From: Promethearchaeota archaeon
GTDB lineage: Archaea > Asgardarchaeota > Lokiarchaeia > Sigynarchaeales > SOKP01
Assembly (NCBI GenBank): GCA_016839635.1
Contig: JAEOTV010000095.1
Coordinates: 1 to 38,001, forward strand
Reading direction: 5' to 3'
Length of the DNA stretch: 38,001 nucleotides
In this document: piece by piece, positions 1 to 8,565 of the stretch
How the letters are laid out: each line of letters opens with the position of its first letter
Numbering within the stretch: the stretch's first letter is position 1
Translations under genes and position numbers: made by a program
The notes under the pieces: model-generated
Database searches by the model: none
What the model was told of the DNA's origin: nothing
What the model saw: only the letters and a program-made list of their open reading frames with translations

Positions 1-166
1 CAAATTTAGCAATTAAAGGCATTAACTGTTCTTTAAAGTGTGTATCAAGTTGGATAAGGGCGAACACTTCGGCTATAACGTCATCTATGGAATTATTGCT
101 CGGTGGCTTGTGATAATAAAGAAAAAACTGTTGTCGTAACTTCTTAAATTGATTATCGGTTAGCAT
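1..166 (-). CDS. Unrecognised protein, N-terminal 55 residues only
   Basis: An open frame begins with ATG at 166 on the minus strand and runs off the left edge with no stop. The readable part begins MLTDNQFKKLRQQFFLYYHK and continues with a helical, mixed-charge sequence containing the stretch DDVIAEVFALIQ. I do not recognise the family. The frame also stays open upstream of 166 to about position 253, with TTG codons at about 184 and 187, so the start could be slightly earlier. Its codons look less AT-rich than those of most genes here. It diverges from the gene starting at 248, leaving about 80 bases for two promoters. Reality as a gene is likely from its protein-like composition but not proven. 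Confidence 0.5.
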   Translation of the reverse strand, partial: MLTDNQFKKLRQQFFLYYHKPPSNNSIDDVIAEVFALIQLDTHFKEQLMPLIAKF

Positions 167-247
167 GGCGAACTTGTCAACCAACAATTCTACTTGATAC
201 TTAAAGGATTTATTAGTGTAAATAAGGGCATTAATAAGGAAGAGGAT

Positions 248-652
248 ATGTACAAATTACAACATGTTATTAACCTTCTCTATACTGGAAAGTTTGCTTT
301 TGTAGTTAAGAAGCCTAATGGAAAATGGAACGATGGCGAGATGATTTTTGCCTTTAACCGAGACGGATTCTTAAAACCAAATGAAATTCATTCCTTAAAT
401 ATGGAGATTAATGACTATTCAACTATATTTCGAGGGGACGAGAATGACTGGCAGAAATTATGGATTTATCCCAAAGTATGGACTGCAGATTTCAGTACCC
501 AGAATAATGATATCAATTCTTACTTCAATTACATTGACAATCCAGAATTTGATAATAAATTTATTAACGAGTTTATGAGAGAGTATATGGAACGCATGGA
601 ATTCTTGTTTTCAGGATATCTTGAATTTATTAAGGAGTACTTGAAGTTATAG
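248..652 (+). CDS. Hypothetical protein, 134 residues
   Basis: I do not recognise this protein. The frame is open from a TTG at 194, but ATG at 248 is the better start because a purine-rich Shine-Dalgarno-like stretch (AGGAAGAGG, 237-245) lies just before it. The product begins MYKLQHVINLLYTGKFAFVV, is rich in aromatic and acidic residues (WQKLWIYPKVW in the middle) and ends with a long amphipathic helix. No signal peptide, membrane segment or cysteine motif is visible, so it is probably cytoplasmic. It diverges from the partial gene at the left edge and converges on the leucine-rich-repeat gene, with only about 20 bases between the two stops. Confidence 0.6.
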   Translation: MYKLQHVINLLYTGKFAFVVKKPNGKWNDGEMIFAFNRDGFLKPNEIHSLNMEINDYSTIFRGDENDWQKLWIYPKVWTADFSTQNNDINSYFNYIDNPEFDNKFINEFMREYMERMEFLFSGYLEFIKEYLKL

Positions 653-673
653 TACAGAAATTAATCCTTTTTT

Positions 674-1642
674 TTAATTTAAATTTATAGAATCCAAGGT
701 AGTAAAATCACTACTAGGTTTTCTTATTGCCTTTAAATTCTTTTTTTTAAGTAGTTTTTTTATTTTTATTTCAGTCTGGATCTTTTCCATCTGTTCTCTA
801 TCAAAAATAATAATCTTTAAGTCTCTTAATTTATTTAAGATATCCATGAGATACTCGAAAGAGAGTTTAAAACTTGGGTTTCTTCCTATGTTTAAGACTT
901 GTAATTTCTTTAATTTGAATATTTCATAAGGTAATTCATTTAAATTACATTTAGATAAATCTAGACCACTCACTTTTTTATTTTTCATTGAGAATTTATG
1001 GATTATGTTTCTTTCATTCCAATCCACTTCCAATCCCCTATTAATACTTGGAACAAATTTTAAAATTATATTTAATTTTTGCTGGATTTCCATAAGTATT
1101 TCCGCTTCACTTGATTCGAGCAACCCAAATAACAATTCTTCGTTGCTTAAATTATCTTGGTATCCCTCAACGAAAAGATATTCCACAACTGATTCTGAGC
1201 CACTGAGCATTCGTTTAAGTATCTCCTCTTTAAATTTGACTAGTCCAAATTCATCTCCTTCTTCAGCTAACTTTTCTAATAACGGAAAGGCTAAATTTGC
1301 TTTCAGTAACCGTGTATCGTAATCATGTTCACTCCATACTTGTAAATTACTACAATGCCCCCAGAACTCCTCTTCGGGAGTGATTAATAATAAATTTTCA
1401 TCATTCTCGATGTTAGGAATTCCTTCATCCTTAAGAATTTGAGATTTGTAGATTGTATGGTTGTAAATCTCTGCTGCTTCATCAATAGATTCAATAGTAT
1501 TATACTGGTTTTGCTGGTCCTTGGGAATGTTTAGGAGCAGACGCTTACACTGCATAAAATATTTTCCACTGATGTAAATTTCTGTGTGCGGATAATTAAA
1601 CTTTAATGTAATGAGTTCGTTTATTTTAAAATTGGTTTGCAT
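674..1642 (-). CDS. Leucine-rich-repeat protein with a lokiarchaeal-type N-terminal region
   Basis: The 322-residue protein has two parts. Residues about 90-200 hold a block with EEEFWGHCSNLQVW, a YDTRLL segment and NLAFPLLEKLAEEGD, a layout I associate with many lokiarchaeal proteins; that association is from memory. Residues about 220-280 hold two to three degenerate leucine-rich repeats (GLDLSKCNLNELPYEIFKL, then KKLQVLNIGRN), followed by a basic lysine-rich tail. Such repeats usually mediate protein-protein contact; no catalytic motif is visible. There is no signal peptide, so it is probably cytoplasmic. The partner and role are unknown. It starts with ATG at 1642 and is separated by about 250 bases from cdhD, which lies on the same strand upstream. 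Confidence 0.8.
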   Translation of the reverse strand: MQTNFKINELITLKFNYPHTEIYISGKYFMQCKRLLLNIPKDQQNQYNTIESIDEAAEIYNHTIYKSQILKDEGIPNIENDENLLLITPEEEFWGHCSNLQVWSEHDYDTRLLKANLAFPLLEKLAEEGDEFGLVKFKEEILKRMLSGSESVVEYLFVEGYQDNLSNEELLFGLLESSEAEILMEIQQKLNIILKFVPSINRGLEVDWNERNIIHKFSMKNKKVSGLDLSKCNLNELPYEIFKLKKLQVLNIGRNPSFKLSFEYLMDILNKLRDLKIIIFDREQMEKIQTEIKIKKLLKKKNLKAIRKPSSDFTTLDSINLN

Positions 1643-1859
1643 TTTTTCAAATTTTCTTCTTTTGTCTAATAAAATTATAGAAACTTACACATATAATCTT
1701 TAAGAGGTTTTGAATTTTCAGACAATAATTTTTAGAAATTCGAGTTAAATTTAATTCAAAAAAAAGCATAGTTTTTTGTTTTTTGCTTTACTAACATAGT
1801 AAAAAGCTCGAATTTTGACGATTTTTTTTCATTTTGATATTTTTTATATAACTAAAGAA

Positions 1860-1872
1860 GAAAAGAAAAAAA
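1860..1872 (-). terminator. Possible oligo-T terminator after cdhD
   Basis: On the minus strand a pyrimidine-rich tract with a run of seven T (1866-1872) follows the cdhD stop within about 35 bases. Archaeal RNA polymerase commonly terminates at such T-runs. In an AT-rich genome this is weak evidence. Confidence 0.3.
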
Positions 1873-1893
1873 TAAAGTTTTTATGGGATATAT

Positions 1894-3048
1894 TTATCGT
1901 TTTAGGTTTGCTGATACCCAGTCGTAGTAACCCTTATCCTCTAGATGCTTTGGGATTTCTGCGAAAAATTGTTGAGTAATCTCTCTTACATGCCGAGCCG
2001 CTGTACCAGAAAACATCATTGCTAAATCTAAACCCACTAAACTGAGACTTAGAGCATTGATTACTTCCCATATTGGTCCTCTATATTGGCGTAATCCCCA
2101 TTCGGGAGCTTGCTTCTCACTCATCCATGCCTCTCTAGCACCCCAAGCGTTTGTAGTACCTCCACTTATTGGGTATGCTAAATCAGTTTCACCGAGTAGT
2201 CCTGCAACTCGCATTCTCTGATAAATACTAAATGAATATTCCATTCCATAACCAAGTGTAGCGCATGTTGGGTCCATAACGATTCGATTTCTAGGGAGTC
2301 CTAATTCTAAAGCATCTTTATTCATTTTGATTTGGTTATTCATATCCAAGCTAGTCCATAATAAGCAGTTATGGTCATATTTCACTGCTAGAGGGATAAC
2401 TTCTTCCCATGTAGCTTTATCTGCGGCAGATAACATTAGAACTTCACTTTCAGTAATTGGGGCTGTTGCCTCGAAGAGTTCCTTATCCTTTTGTTTGTTT
2501 CCAGAGCAGCCAATTATTACGGGGACATCAACGGCTTGAAGGATTTCTTCTAAGTACTTGACTGATTGTTTCACTGGCGCATTACCCATTCCTGGATCAA
2601 TCTCTAAGGAGTGAAAAGTAATACATTCAGCACCGAATTTATCTACTGCAAATTTTGCCCATTGAGCAGGATTTGCTAAAACATCACCATATTCTTGCTT
2701 TATGGGTTTTGGAAGCATCATTTTTGCGCCCATATCAAAAACGTCATAAGTAACGAGCGGTGGATTAGGATTTCGTTTACTCAATCCAAGGAAATTATAA
2801 AAAGGAGGAACTACTTCTCCACCAATAGTAACTTTTTTACCTTTTGAACGGACAAATTCAATAGTTTCAATTTTTCCTGGGAATTCTAAATCAAGTGAAA
2901 ATTTCGCCGGTGTCCATTCAGCTTTCCCCGGAACTCCAGGTAAAACAGCTTGAGCGGCAGCTTGAACAATACTTGGCAACATTTGAAATTCAAGATATTC
3001 TGCAAATAAATCTACATCTTGAAGTTCAATTTCTTCAGTATCTTTCAT
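1894..3048 (-). CDS. cdhD: Acetyl-CoA decarbonylase/synthase complex, delta subunit
   Basis: CdhD is one of the two corrinoid-protein subunits that carry the methyl group from tetrahydromethanopterin to the acetyl-CoA synthase subunit in the archaeal Wood-Ljungdahl pathway. The 384-residue product has the family's TIM-barrel features: ITFHSLEIDPGMGNAPVK, a VPVIIGCSGN strand, DPTCATLGYGMEYSFSIYQR and the diagnostic ISGGTTNAWGAREAWM. It is shorter at the N-terminus than methanogen CdhD as I remember it. The in-frame sequence upstream of ATG 3048 (KISFDELSKKLAEF, back to about 3089) looks coding but has no ATG, GTG or TTG before an in-frame TGA. None of the other cdh genes flank it, so it must work with subunits encoded elsewhere. 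Confidence 0.93.
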   Translation of the reverse strand: MKDTEEIELQDVDLFAEYLEFQMLPSIVQAAAQAVLPGVPGKAEWTPAKFSLDLEFPGKIETIEFVRSKGKKVTIGGEVVPPFYNFLGLSKRNPNPPLVTYDVFDMGAKMMLPKPIKQEYGDVLANPAQWAKFAVDKFGAECITFHSLEIDPGMGNAPVKQSVKYLEEILQAVDVPVIIGCSGNKQKDKELFEATAPITESEVLMLSAADKATWEEVIPLAVKYDHNCLLWTSLDMNNQIKMNKDALELGLPRNRIVMDPTCATLGYGMEYSFSIYQRMRVAGLLGETDLAYPISGGTTNAWGAREAWMSEKQAPEWGLRQYRGPIWEVINALSLSLVGLDLAMMFSGTAARHVREITQQFFAEIPKHLEDKGYYDWVSANLKR

Positions 3049-3368
3049 AAATTCTGCTAATTTTTTGCTTAATTCATCGAAGGAAATTTTACATCACACT
3101 TTATTTATTAAGTTATATTTGATATTGAAAAAAACATTATAAAAAATATAAAATTTGTTTATTGAAATTGACAATTATTTAAATAGAAGCGATGTCGATT
3201 TTCGACTTTTATCTTAACTTTGTAACTATTTAGTAATATGGATTTTTTAACGTCTTTAAATTGCAAATATTTTGATATATTCCAATTAAGGCGTATTAAG
3301 ACCGTAAGCTTTAAAAATACAATCATCATATCACTCTTAAATCCAATTACGAAAGATTTCATAATATT
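3049..3368. other. Divergent intergenic region between cdhD and the solute-binding protein
   Basis: These 320 bases separate two divergently transcribed genes. On the cdhD side, about 42 bases look like an N-terminal extension of cdhD, and an A/T-only stretch at about 3137-3153 could be its TATA element. On the other side, a TATA-like box (3310-3319) precedes the solute-binding protein. A minus-strand open frame (3159-3362) is judged spurious. Confidence 0.5.
3310..3319 (+). promoter_or_regulatory. TATA-like box for the solute-binding protein
   Basis: TTTAAAAATA lies 50-59 bases before the ATG at 3369, about 25 bases before a plausible transcription start with a short leader. Position and sequence fit an archaeal box A, but similar strings are common in this AT-rich DNA. 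Confidence 0.35.
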
Positions 3369-5384
3369 ATGAGAAAGAAAATAATTGCAATTATTTTACT
3401 AATTGTTGTTGTAATTTCTGGTTCCGTAGCTGTTATTTGGACTTTAATTAATATTACTGAAGTACCAGAAGAGCCTAATCAAGCACCTGTAATTCTTAGC
3501 TATTATCCTTTAATAAATCCTTCTATCAATGATACTGCTACCCAATTTTTTAATATTTCTGCTTCTGATCCAAATGCGGATTTTTTAACATATGGTTGGT
3601 ATATTAATGGAGTGAAAGTTGCGGATAATTTAACCTATTACACGTTTGACGCCAGTAGCTATCCTATTGGTACTTACTCTGTTCAAGTAAATATTACTGA
3701 TGGAGAATTTTATATTAACCATACATGGTCTTTAATGACTTCATTAATGGGGGAAGTACTTAGAGTAGCGACAAGATATAATCCTGTTACCATGGATCCA
3801 GTAGATAGTTGGGATAAGGTTTCAAATAATATGTTCGATCAAGTGGTTGAAACTCTAATTGCTTATAATCTAAGCGATCCTACTTTACCGTTAGTAGGAA
3901 AGCTAGCAGAATCATGGGATTTCCAAAGTACAAAATTTGGCACCAATATTACATTTCAACTACGAGATAATGTGTATTTTCATGATGGATCAAAACTTGA
4001 CGGGTACTGTGTCTTACATACTTTCGAAAGAATTAATTATTTTGGCAATGCAACTGGCACTTTAGATCCTCCTCAAGTTATGGCTTTCCCACATAGGCTT
4101 TACAAATTTAGGGATGGAACACCTATCTTCAATCATAGTTTAAGTTTTGTAAATCCTATAGATGACTTAGAGGTTACTATAGTATTAAATGCGCCATATG
4201 GACCTGTAGAAGGATTACTAGCCTACACCGCAAGTGCAATTGTCCATCCTGATTCTACTCCCGTAGATCGCATGTTAGACCTTGGCATAGATCTAGTCAT
4301 TGGAACTGGTCCATTTAAGTTAATAGGATATTATAGAGATGTAGAAGTCAGATTTGAACGTTGGGAAGGATATTGGAATTCTCCTGCCTTTTGGGATAGA
4401 ATATTATATACTAAATACAATGATGATGTTACTGCTAATAATGCTATGTTAGCTTTAGATATTGACTATTTAGGTCAAGGAATTGCGTCTCTCAAGCCTG
4501 ATTTTGAAGCCGATCCAGATATTACAGTAACTGGAGATGGAGTGAATGATTATATCAATGGTTCAATTTATTGGTATATCGCATTTAATAGGCCTTACAT
4601 AAACCAAACTTGGAGAAAAGCCATTTCATATGCTTTCAACTATAGTTATTTCATCACTGACATTGAATTAGATACATCCGTGAGGGCTAATTCATTAGTT
4701 CCACCAGGATTCCCAGCTCATAATTCCACAACAACCGGTGCTTATTATGATATACCAAAAGCTAGACAAATTATGCAAAGCATGGGTTTTGGTGTAGGAT
4801 GGGAGGTTGGTAGTATGAATGGAGACCAATTCATACCTGGAGCAGATGAAGCTCAATGGACATCAGCAGAATTCATTCCAGATTTTGGGAACTTCACGGG
4901 TAATGAGTGGAATTTCCGACATAGATTAGGAAGTTTTTTCATGGAACTCCTTATCCAAAGATTCACCCAAGACATGGATTTGATTGGAATTCAAATTACG
5001 CCACAACCATTAACATGGGATGAATTCATTAGAATGGGTCAATTACATCCTGATAGGCTTCACTTATATTTTCTCGGTTGGGGTCCAGATTATTTTGAAT
5101 CGTTCAATATGATTGAACCACTAGTAAATCCTGCTTCTTATCATAACTATGCTGAAATCAATGATCCTCAGATAAACCTTCTCTTAGATGCTGCTGTTTC
5201 TGAAACTAACACAGCTAATAGATATCAAATATATAAAAGGCTTCAGAGCATTACAATTGACAAAAGATCTTATCATATGCCTTTAATGTATGATAAACTG
5301 TACTTTGTACATGCTGCTAATTTAAAGGGTGTTCCCTATAACTCGATGGAATTTTCCTATTGGTATCTAACCTATCGAGTTTAG
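3369..5384 (+). CDS. Extracellular solute-binding protein, family 5 (peptide/nickel-type), with Ig-like N-terminal domain
   Basis: Family-5 binding proteins capture oligopeptides, nickel or sugars outside the cell and deliver them to an ABC permease. Residues about 4-28 form a hydrophobic signal anchor after MRKK. Residues about 38-125 form an Ig/cadherin-like domain (QAPVILSYYP, SASDPNADFLTYGWYINGVK, VQVNITDGEF). From about residue 130 to 671 the binding fold is clear: DQVVETLIAYN, LAESWDF, ITFQLRDNVYFHDGSKLDG and ALDIDYLGQG. At 671 residues it is longer than typical family members because of the Ig-like insert. Many NxS/T sequons suggest a glycosylated, membrane-anchored surface protein. 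No permease or ATPase gene is adjacent, so the transporter partner is unknown and the substrate cannot be read from sequence. Confidence 0.88.
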   Translation: MRKKIIAIILLIVVVISGSVAVIWTLINITEVPEEPNQAPVILSYYPLINPSINDTATQFFNISASDPNADFLTYGWYINGVKVADNLTYYTFDASSYPIGTYSVQVNITDGEFYINHTWSLMTSLMGEVLRVATRYNPVTMDPVDSWDKVSNNMFDQVVETLIAYNLSDPTLPLVGKLAESWDFQSTKFGTNITFQLRDNVYFHDGSKLDGYCVLHTFERINYFGNATGTLDPPQVMAFPHRLYKFRDGTPIFNHSLSFVNPIDDLEVTIVLNAPYGPVEGLLAYTASAIVHPDSTPVDRMLDLGIDLVIGTGPFKLIGYYRDVEVRFERWEGYWNSPAFWDRILYTKYNDDVTANNAMLALDIDYLGQGIASLKPDFEADPDITVTGDGVNDYINGSIYWYIAFNRPYINQTWRKAISYAFNYSYFITDIELDTSVRANSLVPPGFPAHNSTTTGAYYDIPKARQIMQSMGFGVGWEVGSMNGDQFIPGADEAQWTSAEFIPDFGNFTGNEWNFRHRLGSFFMELLIQRFTQDMDLIGIQITPQPLTWDEFIRMGQLHPDRLHLYFLGWGPDYFESFNMIEPLVNPASYHNYAEINDPQINLLLDAAVSETNTANRYQIYKRLQSITIDKRSYHMPLMYDKLYFVHAANLKGVPYNSMEFSYWYLTYRV

Positions 5385-5411
5385 AAAACCATTAAGAAGA
5401 AAAAGATAAAT

Positions 5412-5972
5412 TTAAAATTTAAAACAAATATTTTTTCTTTTTACTTTATTTCTGTATGTGATAAGAATTAAGCCTATTGAGAAAGAAGAAACTAAGAGTA
5501 AAATTTCTAATTGAAATCCAGGTATTATTGGTAAGTAATATTGTGTCAAGTCTTTATCTATAAGTGTGCCATTACTATAGCTAATAGTGGATGTAAAAAA
5601 AAATGTGTCTGGTCCGCCACTAACCAAGATTATTTCAATATAATAAATTTTTTCGTCAGGTGCAGTATAGTTTATGTATGGATTATCCTCTAGGCTATAG
5701 GAGACAGTTTTATTAAAGACATTTTCATTTAATGTGTTATCATTATTTACATAGGATTGCACTGGTCTTGTGTTAAACAGAAAAAGAGTAAAATTACCAC
5801 TTCCAGTATGAGTTATATTAAGTTCAATATTATTTGAAATATCTAAGTCAGTTAGGAAGAAAATATAATTTCCGTTTTTCATATTATCAATATAGGAAAA
5901 TGCCATAGCATTATTAATTGGAATTATCATGAAAAGCAATAAAATAGATACTGATATCTTTTTATAGTTCAT
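5412..5972 (-). CDS. Secreted surface protein with PGF-CTERM-like tail
   Basis: The product has a classic signal peptide (MNYKKISVSILLLFMIIPIN, then a small-residue AMA cleavage site), a beta-rich extracytoplasmic region with several NxS/T sequons (about residues 25-150), and a tripartite C-terminus: the PGF tripeptide, about 20 hydrophobic residues (LEILLLVSSFSIGLILITY) and a basic tail (RNKVKRK). This arrangement resembles archaeal PGF-CTERM sorting signals processed by archaeosortases and replaced by a lipid anchor. I chose ATG 5972 because it begins directly at the signal peptide; a GTG at 5987 would add five residues. The middle region is not recognised. The gene converges on the solute-binding protein gene, 27 bases apart. 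Confidence 0.75.
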   Translation of the reverse strand: MNYKKISVSILLLFMIIPINNAMAFSYIDNMKNGNYIFFLTDLDISNNIELNITHTGSGNFTLFLFNTRPVQSYVNNDNTLNENVFNKTVSYSLEDNPYINYTAPDEKIYYIEIILVSGGPDTFFFTSTISYSNGTLIDKDLTQYYLPIIPGFQLEILLLVSSFSIGLILITYRNKVKRKNICFKF

Positions 5973-6061
5973 TATGTAACTAACCACATCTGTTTCGATA
6001 AAAATATATTATATAATAATTATGAGTTTTAATTAATATTCACTTTAGAAATTTTTTTCAA

Positions 6062-6070
6062 TTATAAATA
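6062..6070 (+). promoter_or_regulatory. TATA-like box for dapF-lysA
   Basis: TTATAAATA lies 42-50 bases before the dapF ATG at 6112 in an otherwise gene-free gap of 139 bases. The spacing allows a leader of about 15-20 bases. It fits an archaeal box A; the assignment is by position and composition only. Confidence 0.4.
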
Positions 6071-6111
6071 AAATTGTATATTATTGTCAATAGCAAATAG
6101 ATAGAAATTTC

Positions 6112-6993
6112 ATGGAGCATTTAGTTTTAAAAAATTTAAAATTCACCAAGGCCCATGGCCTTGGAAATGACTACATTATCATCAATGATATTAAATGGTC
6201 GATTCCAGAGGAAAAAAAGGCAATCTTAGCTATTAAATTGTGTGAAATTCATTTTTCTATAGGAGCGGATGGATTAATTTTTGCATGCGAGTCTAAAGAT
6301 GCGGATATTAGAATGAGGATATTCAATAATGATGGATTAGAAGCTGAGATGTGTGGAAATGGGATAAGATGCTTTTCGAAATATATATATGAAAATAATC
6401 TCGTCAAAAAAGATAAGATTAACATAGAAACTCTTAAAGGTGTTATGGTAGCTAGCCTTAATATAGTAGATGAGAGAGTTAAAAGTGTGGAGATTGATAT
6501 GGGCCCCCCGATTCTAAATTGTGATGATATACCTGTTTTATTAGAAAGTTCTGTTGATCGTTGTGTTAATGAGACAATAGTCATCCTAGATAAGATTTTT
6601 AGGTTTACAGCTGTTTCAATGGGGAATCCGCATGCTATTATTTTTGTTGAAAAAAATTTAAATGATGATGAGTTGAATAGGTATGGGGCGACGATAGAAC
6701 CGAATAGTCGTTTTCCAAATAAAACAAATGTTGAATTTGTTAAGGCAATTTCTAAAGAAGAAGGGATTGTAAGAGTTTTTGAACGAGGCGTAGGTATTAC
6801 AAAATCGTGTGGCACGGGAGCTTGTGCGAGTGTTGTTGCGGGGACTATTCTTGGAATATTTAACGAGAAGGTACCTATAACTATACATAATGATGGCGGA
6901 GATTTAAAAATAACATATACAGGTAAAAAAGTTTTAATGGAAGGGCCAATTGAAAAAGTCTTTGATGGTGTGCTTGAAAAAATAGAAATCTAA
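6112..6993 (+). CDS. dapF: Diaminopimelate epimerase
   Basis: DapF interconverts LL- and meso-diaminopimelate, the last isomerisation before lysine in the DAP pathway. Both catalytic cysteines are visible in their family contexts: Cys81 in EMCGNGIRCF and Cys233 in SCGTGACASVVAG. The N-terminal FTKAHGLGNDYIIIND and the central VSMGNPHAIIFVE are also typical. Length (293 residues) is normal. It starts with ATG at 6112; the stop overlaps the start of lysA by one base (TAATG), so the two genes are almost certainly co-transcribed and translationally coupled. Confidence 0.96.
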   Translation: MEHLVLKNLKFTKAHGLGNDYIIINDIKWSIPEEKKAILAIKLCEIHFSIGADGLIFACESKDADIRMRIFNNDGLEAEMCGNGIRCFSKYIYENNLVKKDKINIETLKGVMVASLNIVDERVKSVEIDMGPPILNCDDIPVLLESSVDRCVNETIVILDKIFRFTAVSMGNPHAIIFVEKNLNDDELNRYGATIEPNSRFPNKTNVEFVKAISKEEGIVRVFERGVGITKSCGTGACASVVAGTILGIFNEKVPITIHNDGGDLKITYTGKKVLMEGPIEKVFDGVLEKIEI

Positions 6994-8321
6994 TGGGTCA
7001 TATTCTTATGAATTATATTACTTGGTTGAAAAGTAAAGATATAGAGTATCGAAATGGAATATTATATTTCGCTAATTTAAACACCTTAGAAATAGCAGAA
7101 AAATATGGTACTCCAATATATATTACAAATGAACAAATGATTAGAAAAAGGTATAAAGAATTAAAAGATACTCTAAATTCAGTCTATAAGAAAAATAAGA
7201 TTTACTACGCTGTGAAATCCAATACAAACTTAGCTATGTTGAAAATTCTAAATTCTGAAGGATCTAATTTTGATTGTTCTTCTACGGGAGAAATATATAC
7301 GTGTTTGAAATCGGGCATTCCATCAGATAGAATAATTTACACAGGTAATATGTTTTCAAATGAGGATTTTAATTTTGCTGTTGAGAGGGATATCCTGATT
7401 AACTTAGATAGTTATAGTCAATTAAAAAGGTTGGTAAAAATTCATGAAAAGAGAGGAAAGAATACAAATCTTATCTCTTTTAGGTTTAATCCAGAATTCG
7501 GAGCAGGTCATCACCCTCATACTATAACTGCTGGGAGAGAAATTAAATTTGGTATCTTAGAAAATCAAATTATTCAAGCATATTCGAAGGCAAAGGAATT
7601 AGGTTTCAAAAAATTCGGAATCCACCAACATATAGGATCAGGCATTATAAATGCTACTGATTTTGATAAACCGACCGTAAAATTCTTAGATATTATTGAT
7701 AAGATATCGAAATCATTAAGTATACAATTTGAATTTATAGATTTTGGTGGTGGTATTGGTATCCCCTATCATCCTGAAGAAAATCCAATTGATTTAATGA
7801 AATATAGTGAAATTGTGTTTAATAGTTGCAAAGAATTGGTTGAAAAAGGAGATATTGGAGATCCTTTTCTCTTTATCGAACCAGGAAGATATATTTCCGC
7901 TGAATCAACTATTATTTTAACACAGATTAATACTATAAAGGATAATGGCTTTAAATTGTTTGCTGGAATAGATGCTGGTTTTAATACTTTAATTCGACCT
8001 ATTTTATATGGTTCCTATCATCATATTATTGCTTGTAGGGAGAAAAGTAAAGAGAAAATTTTAAAATATGATGTTGTCGGACCAATATGCGAATCTGGTG
8101 ATGTTCTTGGAAGGGAAAGGGAATTACCAGAATTGGATGAAGGAGATTACATTGGAATATTAGATGCTGGGGCTTACGGCTATGTTATGAGTAGTCCGTA
8201 CAATTCAAGGCCTAGACCTGCTGAATTCTTAATAAATAAAGGGAATGTTTATAAAATCCGCAATAATGAGAAATTTGATGATCTAATTAGAGATCAAACA
8301 ATTCCAGATCATATAAAATAG
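6993..8321 (+). CDS. lysA: Diaminopimelate decarboxylase
   Basis: LysA is a PLP enzyme that decarboxylates meso-diaminopimelate to L-lysine. The PLP lysine is Lys75 in YYAVKSNTN. Other family landmarks are NFDCSSTGEI, the GIHQHIGSG histidine motif, the glycine loop DFGGGIGIPY that holds the cofactor phosphate, FIEPGRYISAES, and the C-terminal active-site segment CESGDVLGRERELP followed by GAYGYVMSSPYNSRPRP. At 442 residues it is a normal length. ATG at 6993 overlaps the dapF stop; a second ATG at 7008 is an alternative. The dapF-lysA pair faces dapA-dapB, which supplies the early steps of the same pathway. Confidence 0.96.
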   Translation: MGHILMNYITWLKSKDIEYRNGILYFANLNTLEIAEKYGTPIYITNEQMIRKRYKELKDTLNSVYKKNKIYYAVKSNTNLAMLKILNSEGSNFDCSSTGEIYTCLKSGIPSDRIIYTGNMFSNEDFNFAVERDILINLDSYSQLKRLVKIHEKRGKNTNLISFRFNPEFGAGHHPHTITAGREIKFGILENQIIQAYSKAKELGFKKFGIHQHIGSGIINATDFDKPTVKFLDIIDKISKSLSIQFEFIDFGGGIGIPYHPEENPIDLMKYSEIVFNSCKELVEKGDIGDPFLFIEPGRYISAESTIILTQINTIKDNGFKLFAGIDAGFNTLIRPILYGSYHHIIACREKSKEKILKYDVVGPICESGDVLGRERELPELDEGDYIGILDAGAYGYVMSSPYNSRPRPAEFLINKGNVYKIRNNEKFDDLIRDQTIPDHIK

Positions 8322-8499
8322 TTATCTTTAGCTACATGAAACATTAAAAATAAAAATTAAATTCTACTATTTTTATATTGAGATAAAATTATAAAAAGTG
8401 GGACTATTAGGGCTTGGATACCCCTTATTATTCTCGATGAAGTGTTGGCATTATGAAATCTAAGTCTAGCTCTATTGCTATGGAGATTAATGAAAATAC

Positions 8500-8520
8500 T
8501 GATCTGCACTGATCATTTTT
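8500..8520 (+). terminator. Small hairpin with T-run between lysA and dapB
   Basis: A 5-bp stem (TGATC, loop TGCACT, GATCA) is followed directly by five T. It sits about 180 bases past the lysA stop, in the convergent gap 8322-8565. It could end the dapF-lysA transcript, or a small RNA in the gap. The stem is short, so chance is possible. Confidence 0.35.
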
Positions 8521-8565
8521 ATAATTTTATCTTATCTATAAGCTTTATTTTCTCAAAATATATTT

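Noticed and set aside
3159..3362. Minus-strand open frame of 67 residues
   Set aside because: It fills the promoter region of the divergent solute-binding protein gene, has low-complexity basic/hydrophobic content and no ribosome site; probably chance.
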